NCBI RefSeq assembly: GCF_021155765.1
Contig: NC_060113.1
Location: 2,284,501 to 2,348,500, forward strand
DNA from: Diprion similis
Taxonomy: Eukaryota > Arthropoda > Insecta > Hymenoptera > Diprionidae
Length of the DNA stretch: 64,000 bases
Direction of reading: 5' to 3'
Of the stretch, positions 41,224 through 54,303 are shown piece after piece (positions within the stretch are counted from its first letter, which is position 1; each line of letters begins with the position of its first letter). The translations under genes were made by a program, and so were the position numbers. The notes under the pieces were generated by a model. The model worked only from the letters and a program-made list of their open reading frames with translations, was not told the DNA's origin and searched no databases.

Positions 41224-43174
41224 GTTTATTTGAACGTTTGTTGTTTTTCTATCAGATTTTTTTTTATTCTACTTTTTCTATGTCGGGGACTAAAAATTAC
41301 CACGCTACTTGGTACTCGAAAATTTTCTATTCGATACCCGGTCTTGATAATATGAATCAGGGTGCGATTTTTTTTTTTTTCCCACGCATTTATGTGCCGT
41401 CACTGCTCATTAGATATTATCCGAGTGTGTACCTTGATCAGTAATGCGATTTGGATGATTTCGAAGAAGCGTGAGGAAACAGTTCGTCACGTTGAGACTT
41501 TTGCGGGTTTTTATAAAGTTTTATGGGCGATAAATTATCGGAATCCCCGTAGCGTTCGAATGAGTATAAATACGGGGGGTGATCGATCAATCAGACCACT
41601 TTTTCACCGAAAGGATTAACAGGGCTATAATTGAAGTAACACGATGTGTAAGGTTATATGTATACCGCGATACGTTTTTATAATAAGGATATATAAATAA
41701 TATTTGTAAAGAATTTGAAGAACGGGCGATATATATATCGCGAACTGCTGGTCGGTCTGTCGGCCAATGCGATACTATAATGCACGATCTGACAATTGTT
41801 CATTAGGATAAAAGAGATATGTATTTTTAGTAATAAAGTTGTTTTGAAAACTGTTATTAAGCATTTTTATATACGCTTATCAACGCTTCACGTTGAAAGA
41901 AAATTTGCAGTTAAGAGGAGCAAACTCTTTACAATTTTCGAAAAATCGGTTTTTTTTTTTTTTTACCGTCCAGCGGATCGGTAAGTCCATACAATTGGGC
42001 AAGGAGACGAAAAAGAGGCGTCCGAAGAGTCTTCATAACGCCGCTATTTTGTTTTGCATAATAGTGAAAAAAATGTTTTACAAAAGTTGAAAGTTTTAAT
42101 AAATCAATGTAAAAATTTCAAAATCATTCGATTATTTTATCAAGGTTGAAAATTTTTTTTTTTTCTAATCAACTATTTTTCACGCTTCTATAGGGTTTGC
42201 TCTTCTTAAGAAGATTACATTTGCCAAGTATAATTATGAATACGTTAAGTATAATATGTCAAACGCTTATGTGTAACTGCGATAGAAAAGTGATCCATTT
42301 TATAGATATCTTCAAAATTTTAGCAGTAATATGTTTTTAGGTTCCAGATGTCACGTCGTGGAAGGGGAACGGTAAAATTTTTGTCCAATATTGCAATACA
42401 GTAGAAAGTGGAAAATCAAACGCACGACAAAGTATGCAAGCAATATTTAATGTCTTCTACTTTACCTGCAGAATCAAAAATGATTAGAATTTCTATTATG
42501 TCATGGTACTGCTATTCCTCTTTTTAGCTTTGTAGCTGGCGAATTTGGAGTGAAATTAAAGACAGAAATTCAGCTCGGATGGAAGACAACACAGTCTTGT
42601 CTTTCAACTTTAATACTTTTTCTATACTTCGGTATGACCGAGAGGCTTGAAACAATATTATTAAAACAACGATATCAAAGTGGTGAGTGACTAGGATTGA
42701 CGTAACGACGGTGCCTTCGCACAACATGTTATCCTTGTGGAGCATTGAAAGACATGAATTTCCAACAATCACTCGTTGTCCATCATTCGTTATTATTATA
42801 CAACTCGAGGCCTGTTAGGAATCGAAATAATCAACCCCGCACTCCCTGTCGTATGAAATATCAAGTAGAATTGAAAATTATTTTACTCATGCAAAGTAGG
42901 TACGAAAGTGAAAATGTGAAAATAGCAGCTATGCCTACAACTCTATACCGCGTTCATAAAAACTTGTGCTTTCGGTACGAAGGGACGAGACAATCCTAAC
43001 GTACAAAAATATTTTCGCCGACAATCAGCTTACATTGAAATTCAAACAACACAAACTCAGATGTCATGCACAAAGTTGATGAGGTATTTAAAATATTTTG
43101 TTGACCTACGTGAACTTTTTGTGTTGGCGACTGTGTTTTTTTACTTCAGCTTCAAGAACGTGCAGAATCCCGAG

Positions 43175-43182
43175 TATTTAAA
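43175..43182 (+). promoter_or_regulatory. TATA-like box of the second laccase
   Basis: TATTTAAA lies about 130 bases before the start codon. Its position suits a short 5' UTR, similar to the third and fourth genes, whose TATA-like motifs lie 135-175 bases upstream of their start codons. Confidence 0.4.
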
Positions 43183-43311
43183 CGAATCACCCGACAGTTG
43201 GTAACATTATAGATTATCCTTCGTCCATACTTGGCTGACCCAAATGCCCTGCGGCATCTTTTCATTACAGCCATAATAAAATTTTTTTATCAACACCTCA
43301 AATTACAAGCG

Positions 43312-46300
43312 ATGGCTTTTCCCGGACGTAACCATGCGGTAACTGATTTAAGTCAAATCAATCGACTCGTCATACTGATGACCACTTGCTTTCTCATGAG
43401 TAATCTTGCAAACGCAAAACTCTATCAGAGTCACCGTCATAAGACAGGTAAGTGTCTATTTTCTAGGATATTGCGGTAAACGTGATTTTAGTTTCTTTCA
43501 TTTTTTTTTTTTTTTCTCTCTTCTCCGACTCCGACTGGAAAAATCTAATCGAATCGACAGAACCTACAGCGACGACCGTCCATCAAACGCTTAGCTTATT
43601 TTATTTTTTTAATTTTTCTCTCCTTCAAGCCCGCGAAATTTAAAATGGTCGATAATTTTTGTAGTCTGATCCCGCTTGTATAAATTTTGAACCATTTTAG
43701 CTACAGCCGACCATTGGAAAGGCGATGTCCGGTTATCAACACCAATGGAATGTCTGCGACCATGTCGAACGAACGAAGCACCTAAGACTTGCTACTATCA
43801 CTTCACCCTGGAGCGTTATACTGTCCAAGGATTGTGAGTAGAAATTTGACTAAATATTCTTTTCATAGTTTCGGGATTGGAACAGCATACTTAATCGATT
43901 TCACAAATTATGTCAATCAACCAGGGCCTGCAACTTGTGTACTCCTAACATGACCAATGACCTCGATGACAACTGTCAATGCGTCACTGGTGACGGTGTG
44001 GAAAGGGCCATTTTAACCGCGAACAGAATGCTACCTGGACCCTCCATTCAGGTTTGTCTGGGTGACAAGATCATCGTTGATGTTGAAAATTTAATGCAAG
44101 GCTCGGAGACCACCATTCATTGGCATGGAGTATATCAGGTTGGAACACCGTACCAAGATGGAGTACCTTTCGTGACCCAATGTCCTATTACGGCTGGAGT
44201 AACGTACAGGTAAGTCAAAAGTTCTATCATGAGCCGAGCTTTGAGTCTGTGATAAACTAAGTTGTAAGTCAAAACTGGAAATGACTCGTTGCAATGGTAC
44301 GATGTGAATCTCAGTTTTACTTTTATGCGGTTTTCAGTCACTTTAATATCACAACTTCTCTGCTCTTAGATATCAGTTCGTTGCCAGAAATCAAGGAACA
44401 AACTTTTGGCACTCTCATGACGCTCTACAAAAAATGGATGGCTTATTCGGTTCCTTAATCGTTCGTCTACCACCCGAACAGGAACCCCACTATCAGCGCT
44501 ACGATTATGATACACCCTCGACAGTCATGGTTATTAATGACTGGTTTCATGAAATGTCTACTGAACATTATCCAGGACTGCTGAATAACCCGGGTCAACG
44601 TGCACAGGCAGTACTGATACATGGAAGAGGACAGTGGACGGTGCGAAAGAATATTTCGTTAATCGACGGACACTTGCTGCTTGCTGGTTTCGTTAATTTT
44701 ACTTTCATCTCAATTTCTCGTCCTTGCAGAATGGGACTACCGGACTTACAACCAGAACGCCACTGGCAGTGTATACCGTGGAATATGGGACAAGATATCG
44801 ATTTAGAATGATCAATGCTTTCTGCACTGTGTGTCCTGCTGAACTAACTATTGAAAATCATGACATGACCGTCGTCGCATCAGATGGAGAACATTTGCAG
44901 CCCGTCACTGTTGACATCTTAAGATCGTATGCAGGTAAGAGAAAAGAAAATCTATGGCTGAAGCTCTCTCAGTTCCCTGGTAATATTTTATTTTGCGATT
45001 CGTATTTCAAGTCATGAATTTTCTGGTTACCACACCTTCCATTTTCTATAGTGGCAAGCTTGCTACGTTGGAGAAAATGTTGCTTCTTTGAGTCAAGCTT
45101 TCGGTCGTTCCAAAGAACGTTTTCATGCCGGAAACTGTCTTGAATAGTTCATCATTAAAAGATGAACGCAGAAAAATATCCAGCAAATGAGAATAATATC
45201 CTTCAGACTCTATCTGACTCTGGCAGTTTAAACAACAAATTCGAAACATTTTGAAATATTAAACCATTACCATCGTGCCGTAGGAGAACGATATGACTTT
45301 GTCATACATGCCAATCAACGTGTGGGCACCTACTGGATTCGATTACGTGCTACTGGAGAATGCGCTGATAGAAATGTTCAGCAATTTGCTATTCTTCGCT
45401 ACGAAGGTGGTCCTGATCGTCCCACCACTCCACAACCAGCATACCAGCAAAACTTTTTCCAACGACTCGTAAGAAGATTTCCGATTGTTACAATAAATAC
45501 GGATAACTACTCCAAGGCACTAACCCCAAATATTGTAACATATTCCTTAGTCGAGGACTCTCAATCCGCCGAACGGAACCCTCTGTTCCATCTCGACGCA
45601 ATCAATTGATGGTACTTTATGCATAAGCGGACTTAGAAGTACTGCTGTCGTAGAAAAGGAGGTCCTTAAACCGGTCCCAGACTTCAAATTTTACCTGCCA
45701 CTAGGGTTCATGGTATTCCCAACTTCGGAATTATTCATACCAAGAACTTACCTACAATATTACGGTAGGATCCACAACTTAACATGATCTTCGAGAATGA
45801 TTATTGCGATTATTTATTAGATTAATCCATGCAAATCTAAACACTCGATTTCTCTCCTTATCAAAAATATTTTTCACAGTTCCCCCGGGAGGTTCTGCCT
45901 TCGCAGCACTTGTAGACAACATCACGTTCGTTTCTCCACCAGTGCCACTAATTTCCCAGGGTAACGACGTTCCGCCGGACTCAATTTGCAATGGACAAAA
46001 TCTCCCCAAATATTGCGACAAGTTTTTTTGCCCCTGCACGCATGTCCTCAAAGTACCTGTAGGTGCCGTAGTTGAAATTATCCTCAGTGACGCAGGTATG
46101 AAATTGATTGAATTCAATCTATTTTTACCCTAAAGCTTCAATTTTCAATTTTTATTTTCGTCTTTGACTATTCCAGCTCCGCAATCCGGTGTCACCCACC
46201 CATTTCACATGCACGGGTATGCCTTCTACGTCATGGGCATGGGTCCATCCCCTGACCCAAACACTCTAGTATTGAATGCAACAACCATTCGTTATCTTGA

Positions 46301-46643
46301 CAACAGTGGTCTTCTGGTCAGAAACTTCCAACAGCCTCCTGCCAAGGATACCGCTTTAATACCCACTAATGGATACTTAGTTATCAGATTTCGTGCTAAT
46401 AATCCTGGTAGGTTGTACTGAACAATTTTCCACATTTTTCGTGGTTGTCAACGTCACGTTTTATTCCAACTTATCACCCAAGTACTAATTGATCGTTGTC
46501 TTTCATCAGGTTTCTGGCTCTTCCACTGTCACTTCGTTTTCCACTCGATCTCCGGCATGGAGCTTGTCCTGCAGGTCGGGGATCGAAAAGATATTCCACC
46601 AATACCACAAAACTACCCAACTTGCGGAGACTACTTGTCGTAA
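43312..46643 (+). CDS. Laccase-like multicopper oxidase, gene 2 of the array
   Basis: Predicted secreted laccase; the substrate is unknown but the family oxidises diphenols with reduction of oxygen to water. Exons: 43312-43447, 43701-43833, 43925-44209, 44370-44640, 44730-44934, 45284-45468, 45551-45764, 45880-46095, 46177-46407, 46510-46643; 669 residues. All intron phases match laccase 2. A hydrophobic stretch ending in LANA near residue 37 suggests a signal peptide that starts late after a polar leader. The cysteine-rich region (MECLRPC to CQC) is present, but the long low-complexity linker of laccase 2 is absent. Copper ligands are complete: HWHG from 155, WHSH with H199 and H201, HPFHMH with H556, H559 and H561, and HCH at 631-633 with H637 and axial M642. 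The four exon 8 cysteines of laccase 2 are kept. The exon 4 donor reads GTGCGA, a weaker site than the others. No frameshift or premature stop was found. Confidence 0.9.
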
Positions 46644-48536
46644 ATATTGCCGATCAACAAATAAGAACCCTGGACGTAGAATTTATTGCTTGACTATTGG
46701 ATCACAACTTCCAATTATAATTTAGATAAATGACAATCAACCTCCTGACAGGATCGTTAATGCTATTGGTCCTGAATAGGCTTATGTGGACTCATGTTAG
46801 GAAAATATCATTCGGTAAACGTTAATGGTTACCTCCAAACTGCTGCTGGACGTTTATCACTGCCTTATCCTCAGTATTATTTTTTCCTGGTGTCTTCCTC
46901 AGATCGTATATTTATTTAACGTTTATTCATATTACAGTTTAAACAAAGAAGAGTACGAATTTGTCATTTGAGCTTCACTGCTCCAAAACGATATTGTTAA
47001 ATTTCTGTAGTGAATGTTCTCAGGAAAGGAGGTCGATGGAAAGAATCATGCGTGCATATCCACTAATGGCCTAATAGCCACAATGTCTCATCACATTAAT
47101 TTATATCGCATTTTGTCATACAGCATTGAGATGTAACGAAATAAATAAACTTACGCACAATTGTTTATACAGTTTAAATGTTGAATGGAATGGGGGAAAT
47201 AGCGTAAATAAAAATATTTTTAAGAATCCTAAACCCTCCGACAAAAAGTATCTAGCAATGAAATAATCGTAACATTTAAAAAAGAAGTTATTTGTTGCAA
47301 AAACTCTGCGGTACAGCTTTGGACTTCACACCTTATAGCTCCAGGAAACACGTATGGGACGTTCCAGCTTTTTTTTTGAAAGGACTTGGAGTGAAAAATT
47401 TTAGGTCTGAAAATAAAATTCCATCGGAATAAAATACTCACTTTGGTTCAAGGTTTGATGAGAAAAAAAAAACGACCATCCCGACTCGACTTGAAATCGT
47501 TTTCACTCTCGAACGAAAAGTCGAGGCATAATGTCCTGGATTTTTAAATTTTCGCAAAGAATGCACCTTTTGATGATGAAAATTCGAAGTTTATATACAC
47601 TTTGCGTACAAGCAGTTGTTTATTAAATCCAAGAAACAAAACTGACACTCACACCTTGAAATCCATTCGATATGTACAGAAGCCTACACTTTAAATACAA
47701 ACAAACGGAATGATGTAGACAATAAACTCTTGCATATCAACACAAATATATGTGTTAAGAAAGTCGCCAGTCACTTTCAAATTGAAGTAGCAAAAAATAA
47801 GGTATCGCGCACGCAATATCCAAAATATTTTTGTAACCTGTCCGTCACTGGAGCGTGAAAAACAAGTACATTTGTGGATACTTAAGGCGATCATACTGCG
47901 GTAAGAAAGTCTTTTTCGAGATCAAGTTTATGAGTCTTATTTCTTTCATCAATTAGAAAGCTATAAGGTGATTTTCGAAAAAGGCAGAGTAAAGCACAAA
48001 TTCAAGAACGAGATTAGATTTATTAGAATAAACTCATCAGGAACGTGGTAACAAATAAAGAAGCTAATTTATGAATAAGATTTCTAACGACATTACACAA
48101 TTTATATTAGTAATGTTGAGAAAAACATTTTCCAGAAAATCACAGTTTACAACAACAATTTCAACTAACAATTAGCGTCAACTGTTTGACGTCAGCACGT
48201 CCCGTCAACGATATTATACGAGTAAACGCACTAAACAACGCTGTTCGTGTAAAAAACGATCTTCTCAAATCCGACTGTACTTACCAAAATGGTTAGAATC
48301 GTTCTCGATCGAGGATTCCTTAGCAGACTTACACACGATACTTGTGTAAGTCCTGAAATTTGTCTAGATCTTGAATGAAAATAAAATTATAGTAGCTATT
48401 GCTCTATTGGTTTCACGAGAAACAAGCAATGAATAAACGTTCCGACGAAACGACATTTTATTTATATTTTTTCTTCTCTTTTTCTACAAATGCCATGAAT
48501 GTTATTCCGCATAACACTTAACTGATCAACAACATT
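46644..48536. other. Spacer after gene 2, no gene recognised
   Basis: Contains the 3' UTR of gene 2, with AATAAATAAA at 47139-47148 as the likely polyadenylation signal about 0.5 kb after the stop. The remaining 1.4 kb, up to the exon relics at 48.5 kb, shows only short chance open frames. Earlier exons of the relic copy may be buried here but I could not recognise them. Confidence 0.5.
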
Positions 48537-48990
48537 GTGTACATTGCTCTATTTCCATCATCGCTTTCTTCATATCATGATAGTCTAACAATAAGCCTAC
48601 CCAAGAATTGTGACGACATTTGCAACTGCACGCATATGCTTGATTTATCTATGAATGCTGTCATTGAAATAATTTACTGCGATTCAAGTAAAGAGTTCAA
48701 TTCGCTTAGTTTATATATCGCGTCGTGCAGTTGAACAGCAAAGTCTTACTTTTCGTTATCACTTTTCTGTTCTACAGTGCCAGTGGCATCTCTACCGCAT
48801 CCATTTTACTTACACGCACCTTCGCCTATAATTTTCTGGGTAAGGAAAGTTCAAGATTTTGCATGGAATATAAAAAAAAAAAAACAATCCCATAAAAGAT
48901 AATGAAACAAAGGGTGCCATTATAGTGGCCATTCTAGATCAGAGAGCTTTACTATCTAGGAATATGCTTACTGATAAATCTAGGAAGTTC
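48537..48990 (+). pseudogene. Relic of laccase exons 8 and 9
   Basis: The frame at about 48600-48690 reads LPKNCDDICNCTHMLD then AVIEIIYCD. It aligns with the exon 8 segment of gene 2 (LPKYCDKFFCPCTHVLK, AVVEIILSD). An intron of about 90 bases follows and still ends in TTCTGTTCTACAG. The next segment, from 48778, reads LPHPFYLHAPSP, matching the HPFHLHG copper motif with the middle histidine changed to tyrosine. After a frame break and a poly-A stretch, ILDQRALLSRN at about 48934-48966 matches YLDNSGLLVRN of exon 9. No start, no domain 1 or 2, and the frame is broken. It is the remnant of a further laccase copy closest to gene 2 or laccase 2, since three exon 8 cysteines are retained. Confidence 0.8.
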
Positions 48991-50202
48991 GATATTTTGG
49001 AAGCCTTCAAAGCTCTTCAATCACTGCATTTTTGGAGCCTAAAGCATCTTACTGATCGTGGATAATTTTTTTCTTACTTCATTCACTATTTCACTGACAC
49101 CTTCTGTATCACCTAATCATCACGATGGAGATCGTCATGCGTGTTGATGATCTGACAGATCTTTCTGCCAGATACAGTTTCGTTTTAAACGCAAGCCTAC
49201 TGTTCCTACCTATCAAATCGCAGTACTTCTATGAAGTTTTGGTCATTCTATAGAAAAAATTGAGTCAGTCGTATCCACGATACTCTGGTCTTATTGTTGG
49301 CTGCTTACCTTCAACACAAGCCTGAGTGTTCTTCTACCTCGATTATTCTTAACTGCAATGAAAATGTGTTAACAGCTATTTTAATTTGACGGACGTGTTG
49401 TGGCGACGCGTTTTGATGATACGACTAATATTTTGGCGGATGAAATATCACACAACGAATTGTTGATGATATCGTCGCTGCTGTTTTACCTGTTCTGTTA
49501 TTTTTCCATGTATATACTAGTCATGAAGATATATTTTTAGTAATCCAATTTGTTTTAAATGCCTGAACTTAAATTTCGCGAGATATAATGTTTTGTACAA
49601 AAATCTTGAACAATTTATTAATCTATAAAATCATTTTGTAAGTACTTATAGTTGAAAATTTGTAATTTACAATGTAAAAATGTCACAATAAGGGTCACTG
49701 CAGATCTTGTGACATTGCACCGACTATTTATGTTTATCACATTCCCGAGGCATAATTTTACCGAACGCAGATTAAGTTAGATTCTATATAATCATAATTT
49801 TGTCTAACTTTAAGAAATACAATTTTTCCTCGTGGATAAATGCACCGATAATTAGTGAAAATCACATGATCGTTTAATCTATGACCATGCGAGATTACTT
49901 CATCAAAATTGAATTATTCAATTATGCAAATAAAGTACTGTTATTAGAGAGTTATTATGATTTTCAAGTGACAACCTACTTCTTGTTACAAGGCGTGCCC
50001 GATACCGTTTATAATCATATAAAATAATATCAGGCCTATATTAGTTCCAAAGCATGCTGTGCCTTCTTCTTCGTTCTTTATTTTTTCAATTGCCTTTGTG
50101 TTCCGATGACACGTCAAAAATATTTAAATTTCTCGACAATAATAATTTCCCGTCGATGACAACCCGCCTCATTCTGTACGCATTAGAACCACATCGAATT
50201 CC
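48991..50202. other. Spacer before gene 3, no gene recognised
   Basis: No coding sequence found. A segment at about 49396-49510 resembles 55121-55230 in the next intergenic region, including GTTGATGATATCGTCGCT in both, which points to duplication of this spacer. Confidence 0.5.
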
Positions 50203-50210
50203 TTTATAAG
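50203..50210 (+). promoter_or_regulatory. TATA-like box of the third laccase
   Basis: TTTATAAG followed by CG lies 175 bases before the start codon. The sequence from here to the start codon aligns with the same interval of gene 4 (TATATAAGCG at 56629), including a shared AGTGAATTT block and CCATAAGCAA, so the core promoter was copied with the gene. Confidence 0.5.
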
Positions 50211-50377
50211 CGTATGTGCTGCACATTTATGAAAGTGAATTTGTGACAGTTGAAACAGCGCCCCGTCTTATCTGATTCGGAAGATCCAATATCTGCAAAA
50301 TATCTACGTAGAAACAATTCTTCACACGTTCGGAAAACCCATAAGCAAAGGGTTTGCCGAAGGGAAACAACTGCGCA

Positions 50378-53300
50378 ATGATTTCAAGCAACGTAAATCG
50401 GTTTGCCGTTGTATTGGCATCCCTTCTCATCCTGATCAGCTTTGCAGATGCCGATAACAGTGGTCATCAAAATAATAAAGGTGAGTAGCAAAACGAGATC
50501 GGAATAGCAGCATGCTGTTTGTATCAACACCTTCGGATTTTTATGAAAGATTTTAAAACAAAGATGTGAAAAAACCTGTGAATAGATAAGTTTAACCCTG
50601 AGTCATTGCTCGGTATCAGCGATCGGAATTAAAATTTACCTTTAGAAATTGATTGCTTAAGACAGTTTTGGACGATTCACTGGGTATCGATTTCCATTTG
50701 ATCCTCACAAGTTTTCCCTAAGTTCTAGCGATGTACTCTATTTTTAATCTACATCTATGGTCGTTGCAATTCAGGAAAATATGTCATATCGTCACCCCAC
50801 GAATGCCGGCGCCCGTGTATCGAAAATGAGCAGCCTAAGATCTGCCATTATCACTTCCATATCGAGTCCTTCATTACCATGGGATCGTAAGTATTACAAA
50901 CAGTTCTAGATTTTGGAATTGGATTTTTTTTCTAATCGACTACACCGCAGTTTCACGAATTATTTATTTATCCACCAACAGAGCATGTGTAAACTGTACA
51001 CCCACTATTACCAATCAGCTGAACCCTACTTGCCAATGCGTAACCGCAGATGGTATTGAGCGAGCCGTACTAACTGTGAACAGAATGATTCCTGGACCCA
51101 GCATCCAGGTCTGCAAAGGGGATCATGTCGTCATTGATGTTACAAACGCAATGGACGCTAAAGCAACGAGTATTCACTGGCACGGGATTTATCAGTACGG
51201 TAGCCAGTACTACGACGGTGTACCTTTTGTAACTCAATGCCCAATTGCGGATGGGAACTCGTTTAGGTATGCCAATAGATATTCTGACTGTTTAGAAATA
51301 TTGAAGTAACCAAGAAAGAGTAAATCAAATGCGTAATCGATAACGAGATGTAGAAACACGATAAGGGGGTTGAATTTTCAATATCGTCACTCTTGTTTCA
51401 AGATATCAATGGCATGCTGAAAACGAAGGCACGCAATTCTGGCACTCGCATCACGGGTCTCAAAGAATAGATGGCCTTTACGGAAGCATAGTTATTCGTA
51501 CACCAAAACCTTTGCATCGCAATCTGTACGATTACGACAGACCGGAAGATGTGATAGTGTTAAGTGATTGGTTCCATGCAAGTGGCTCCGAATTTTGGCC
51601 AGGAAGATACCGTTACAACCCCGGTCAAGGCGCGGTTTCGGTACTTATACAGGGATTAGGACAATACACGGTAGTAAAAGGCTTAACTTTTTTCTTTTTA
51701 GTTTGACTAATTATAGTCTCATCTTAATTCTTCACATTACTTTAGAATCCAACCAACGGCAGTACAACCACTACACCACTGGCAGTCGTTAAAGTCAAAC
51801 CAGGAAAAAGATATAGGATCAGATTTATCAATGCTTGCACTACGGTTTGTCCATCCGAGTTCAGCATCGAAGGGCATGATTTCGAGTTAATCGCTGCAGA
51901 CGGAGCGGACATTGTACCTGCAACCGTAAACAGCATCCTCACTACTGCAGGTACGAAAAACAATCAATGAGAAATACTTTGTCACTATTTTCGTAAATGC
52001 TGGTCAGTTATTTGTTATACTTGATTATCATTTTTGTTCTACTGTTGCACACTTTAATAATGGGCTTGGAAACACCCAGGAGCCTAGTGTAGAGTTACTA
52101 CAGTAAACAAGTATCCGAGAAACTTTGAACCTTGACCAATTTCTATGGATTTAAAAGCTTATTGATTACACTTTACCATTTACTTCTTTAACACACGAGT
52201 CTTGCTAAAAATTTCTGTTTTGTGAATTCAAAATTTTTGTCTCAATTCCTATCCATTAAAATAAACTCTTCCACAGGACTGTACAAAATTTAAAAAAAAA
52301 AAAATTTAATTGTGTTATACAAATGTCGTTTGATTGTCAACGGCAAAGGTAACTTCTACTTGTTATAGTGATTTTTGGGGTTAAGGCAGTTAGTACTAAT
52401 TCGTCTCACGTTTTTAATTATTGAAAAAGTACTCGGCAATAATTTTTCTCAAAAAAAACCTTGATTTCAAGTTTGAAAACGGATGGTATGAGATTTTAAA
52501 TCACAGTCGTGATTCAGAGTATTTTTTTCTCCATATTTATCACATTTATTTGGTAATTTTATTTTTGATATCCCCCCTAAAATTTATCTTGTATCCGCGC
52601 CTGTTAAGTACTAATCTAATAGTAGTGTAAAAAAAAATATTGCGTTGTAGGTGAGAGGTACGATCTCGTGATTAAAACTCACGACAGCGTTGAAAGTTCA
52701 TGGTGGATTCGTGCACGAGCGATAGGGGACTGCACAAACACGTCTGTTCAGCAATTCGGAATTTTGCAATACGAAGGAGCCCCGCAATATCCGGTTACTC
52801 CGAAACCCGGATACAACGAAGGTTTCTATGGAGCAAGGTTCAAGGATCTTCTCGGTCGTCGGAAGCACGAAAAACAACCAAAATCCGTTGTCGGAGGAAT
52901 GGTAAGGACCTCGTTGATACCGTCAGTAACAGTTTACATTCCATGGCAATGCCTAGCCTAGGATGTAAGTGATGTTTAACGTAGAGAATTCTTTTCGTTC
53001 TAGGTTGCAATCGCTTTGAATAACAGTAAAATACCTGAAACTGACAGTGACTTCGACAGTTGGGAAGTGAAAAATGCCCTTCCAATCACCGAAGACATAC
53101 GCGGAGAACCAGACATCCAAATCATGGTACCGTTTAGCCTTCAGAATCTCGATGAAACATATGCCTGGGCGCCAAGAACTTATCAACGTTTTGCAAGTAA
53201 ATCATCATCATCATTTCATTCATATTTCTACATAATTAAGTATACATTTTTTATTGCTAATACTTCATCCATAGATTTTATATATTTTAAATGAAAATCT

Positions 53301-54281
53301 AAAAGCCTCAATGAATGTCCTCACCGTAACGATCTTTCCTCTTTCCTAGTCACGCCAGAACGTGTTACGATTGCTGCAGGCATCGGTACTATCTCACACG
53401 TTGCTCCGACATCGCCGCTGTTATCGCAAATAGAAGATGTTCGACCAGGAACATTCTGCAATCAAAGCAGTGTTCGTGTTACAAAGAGCAGAATCAACAG
53501 GTGCACGCACGTGGTGAACGTTAAATTGGGTGACCTCGTTGAGATTGTCCCCATCGACCTAACACGTATGTCGTCAAATTTTATCCTTGTCTCACGTTGC
53601 CAGGATTACCTTCAAAGCATTTTACCAATTACCAACAATTTATTATTATTATTATTATTATTTCAGCACGTGGAGATCTATTCCATCCTTTTCACCTCCA
53701 TGGATACCAATATTACGTCCTCGCTATGGGGGCGAATCCCGATCCGGTCAAATATCCGATATGGAATGCATCAGTTTTTCATCTTTTCGACAAACAAGGT
53801 GCAATCCAAAGAAATTTTGTCAATCCGCCATTGAAAGATACCACTACAGTAACCGCTCGCGGTTACGCGGTTCTGCGATTTCGTGCGTTTAATCCTGGTG
53901 AGTTTCGTTAATACATCATCAACGTCATATAACGCGCGTACATGCGATATTCAAAAAGATCTATTTTCACAGAAAATGTTTTCTCTCGAAATTGTTATTT
54001 TTTTTATTTATTTTTTTTTTTTCAAGTATAAAGTTTTTGATTTTCAAACTAAAATCTCATTTTTTACATGTAGTGAAGGGAGGTCAATGCGTGAAATGGC
54101 TTGTTAAAAAATATGAATTTTCTTTTCAGGTTACTGGCTAATGCACTGTCATTTCGATTACCACATGATGAATGGCATGCAGATGATAATGCACGTCGGT
54201 GAAAAGACAGATCTTCCACCAGTTCCTCCAGACTTTCCTAAATGCAAAAATTACAAACCCCCCATAGTTCCCAGGGATTAA
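50378..54281 (+). CDS. Laccase-like multicopper oxidase, gene 3 of the array
   Basis: Predicted secreted laccase of unknown substrate. Exons: 50378-50480, 50775-50886, 50982-51266, 51403-51670, 51746-51950, 52651-52901, 53004-53196, 53350-53565, 53667-53897, 54130-54281; 671 residues. Residues 1-25, ending FADAD, form a clear signal peptide. The cysteine-rich region (ECRRPC to CQC) is present. Copper ligands are complete: H137 and H139, H181 and H183, HPFHLH with H551, H554 and H556, and HCH at 627-629 with H633 and axial M638. Compared with laccase 2 it lacks both cysteines of exon 7 and two of four in exon 8. Exon 6 is 57 bases longer than in gene 4 and encodes a lysine/arginine-rich insertion (DLLGRRKHEKQPK). 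Introns 5 and 9 are longer than in laccase 2. It is closest to gene 4: promoter, signal peptide, introns and 3' flank align. No disabling change was found. Confidence 0.9.
53640..53660 (+). repeat. TTA microsatellite replacing the polypyrimidine tract of gene 3 intron 8
   Basis: About seven TTA units sit immediately before TTTCAG at the 3' splice site of exon 9, where introns normally carry a pyrimidine-rich tract. Confidence 0.9.
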
Positions 54282-54297
54282 ATGAAATACTTGTTAA

Positions 54298-54303
54298 AAT
54301 AAA
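54298..54303 (+). terminator. Candidate polyadenylation signal of gene 3
   Basis: AATAAA lies only 17 bases after the stop codon; a second copy at 54739-54744 would give a 3' UTR of about 0.47 kb and is the more usual length. Either is possible. Confidence 0.3.

Larger units (their letters stand above)
39018..43174. other. Laccase 2 3' UTR and spacer to the second laccase
   Basis: No gene is recognised here. The 3' UTR of laccase 2 probably occupies the left part. Canonical AATAAA signals lie at 40211-40216 and 40393-40398, which would give a 3' UTR of about 1.2-1.4 kb. Microsatellites are at 39032, 39831, 40285 and 41141. The stretch from about 40.5 to 43.1 kb has no supported feature. Confidence 0.5.

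Noticed and set aside
45284-45609. Read-through of gene 2 exon 6 into an early stop, which would truncate the protein
   Set aside because: A GTAAGA donor at 45469 and an acceptor at 45549-45550 restore the frame and give an exon 7 matching the other laccases, so the stop is intronic or out of frame.
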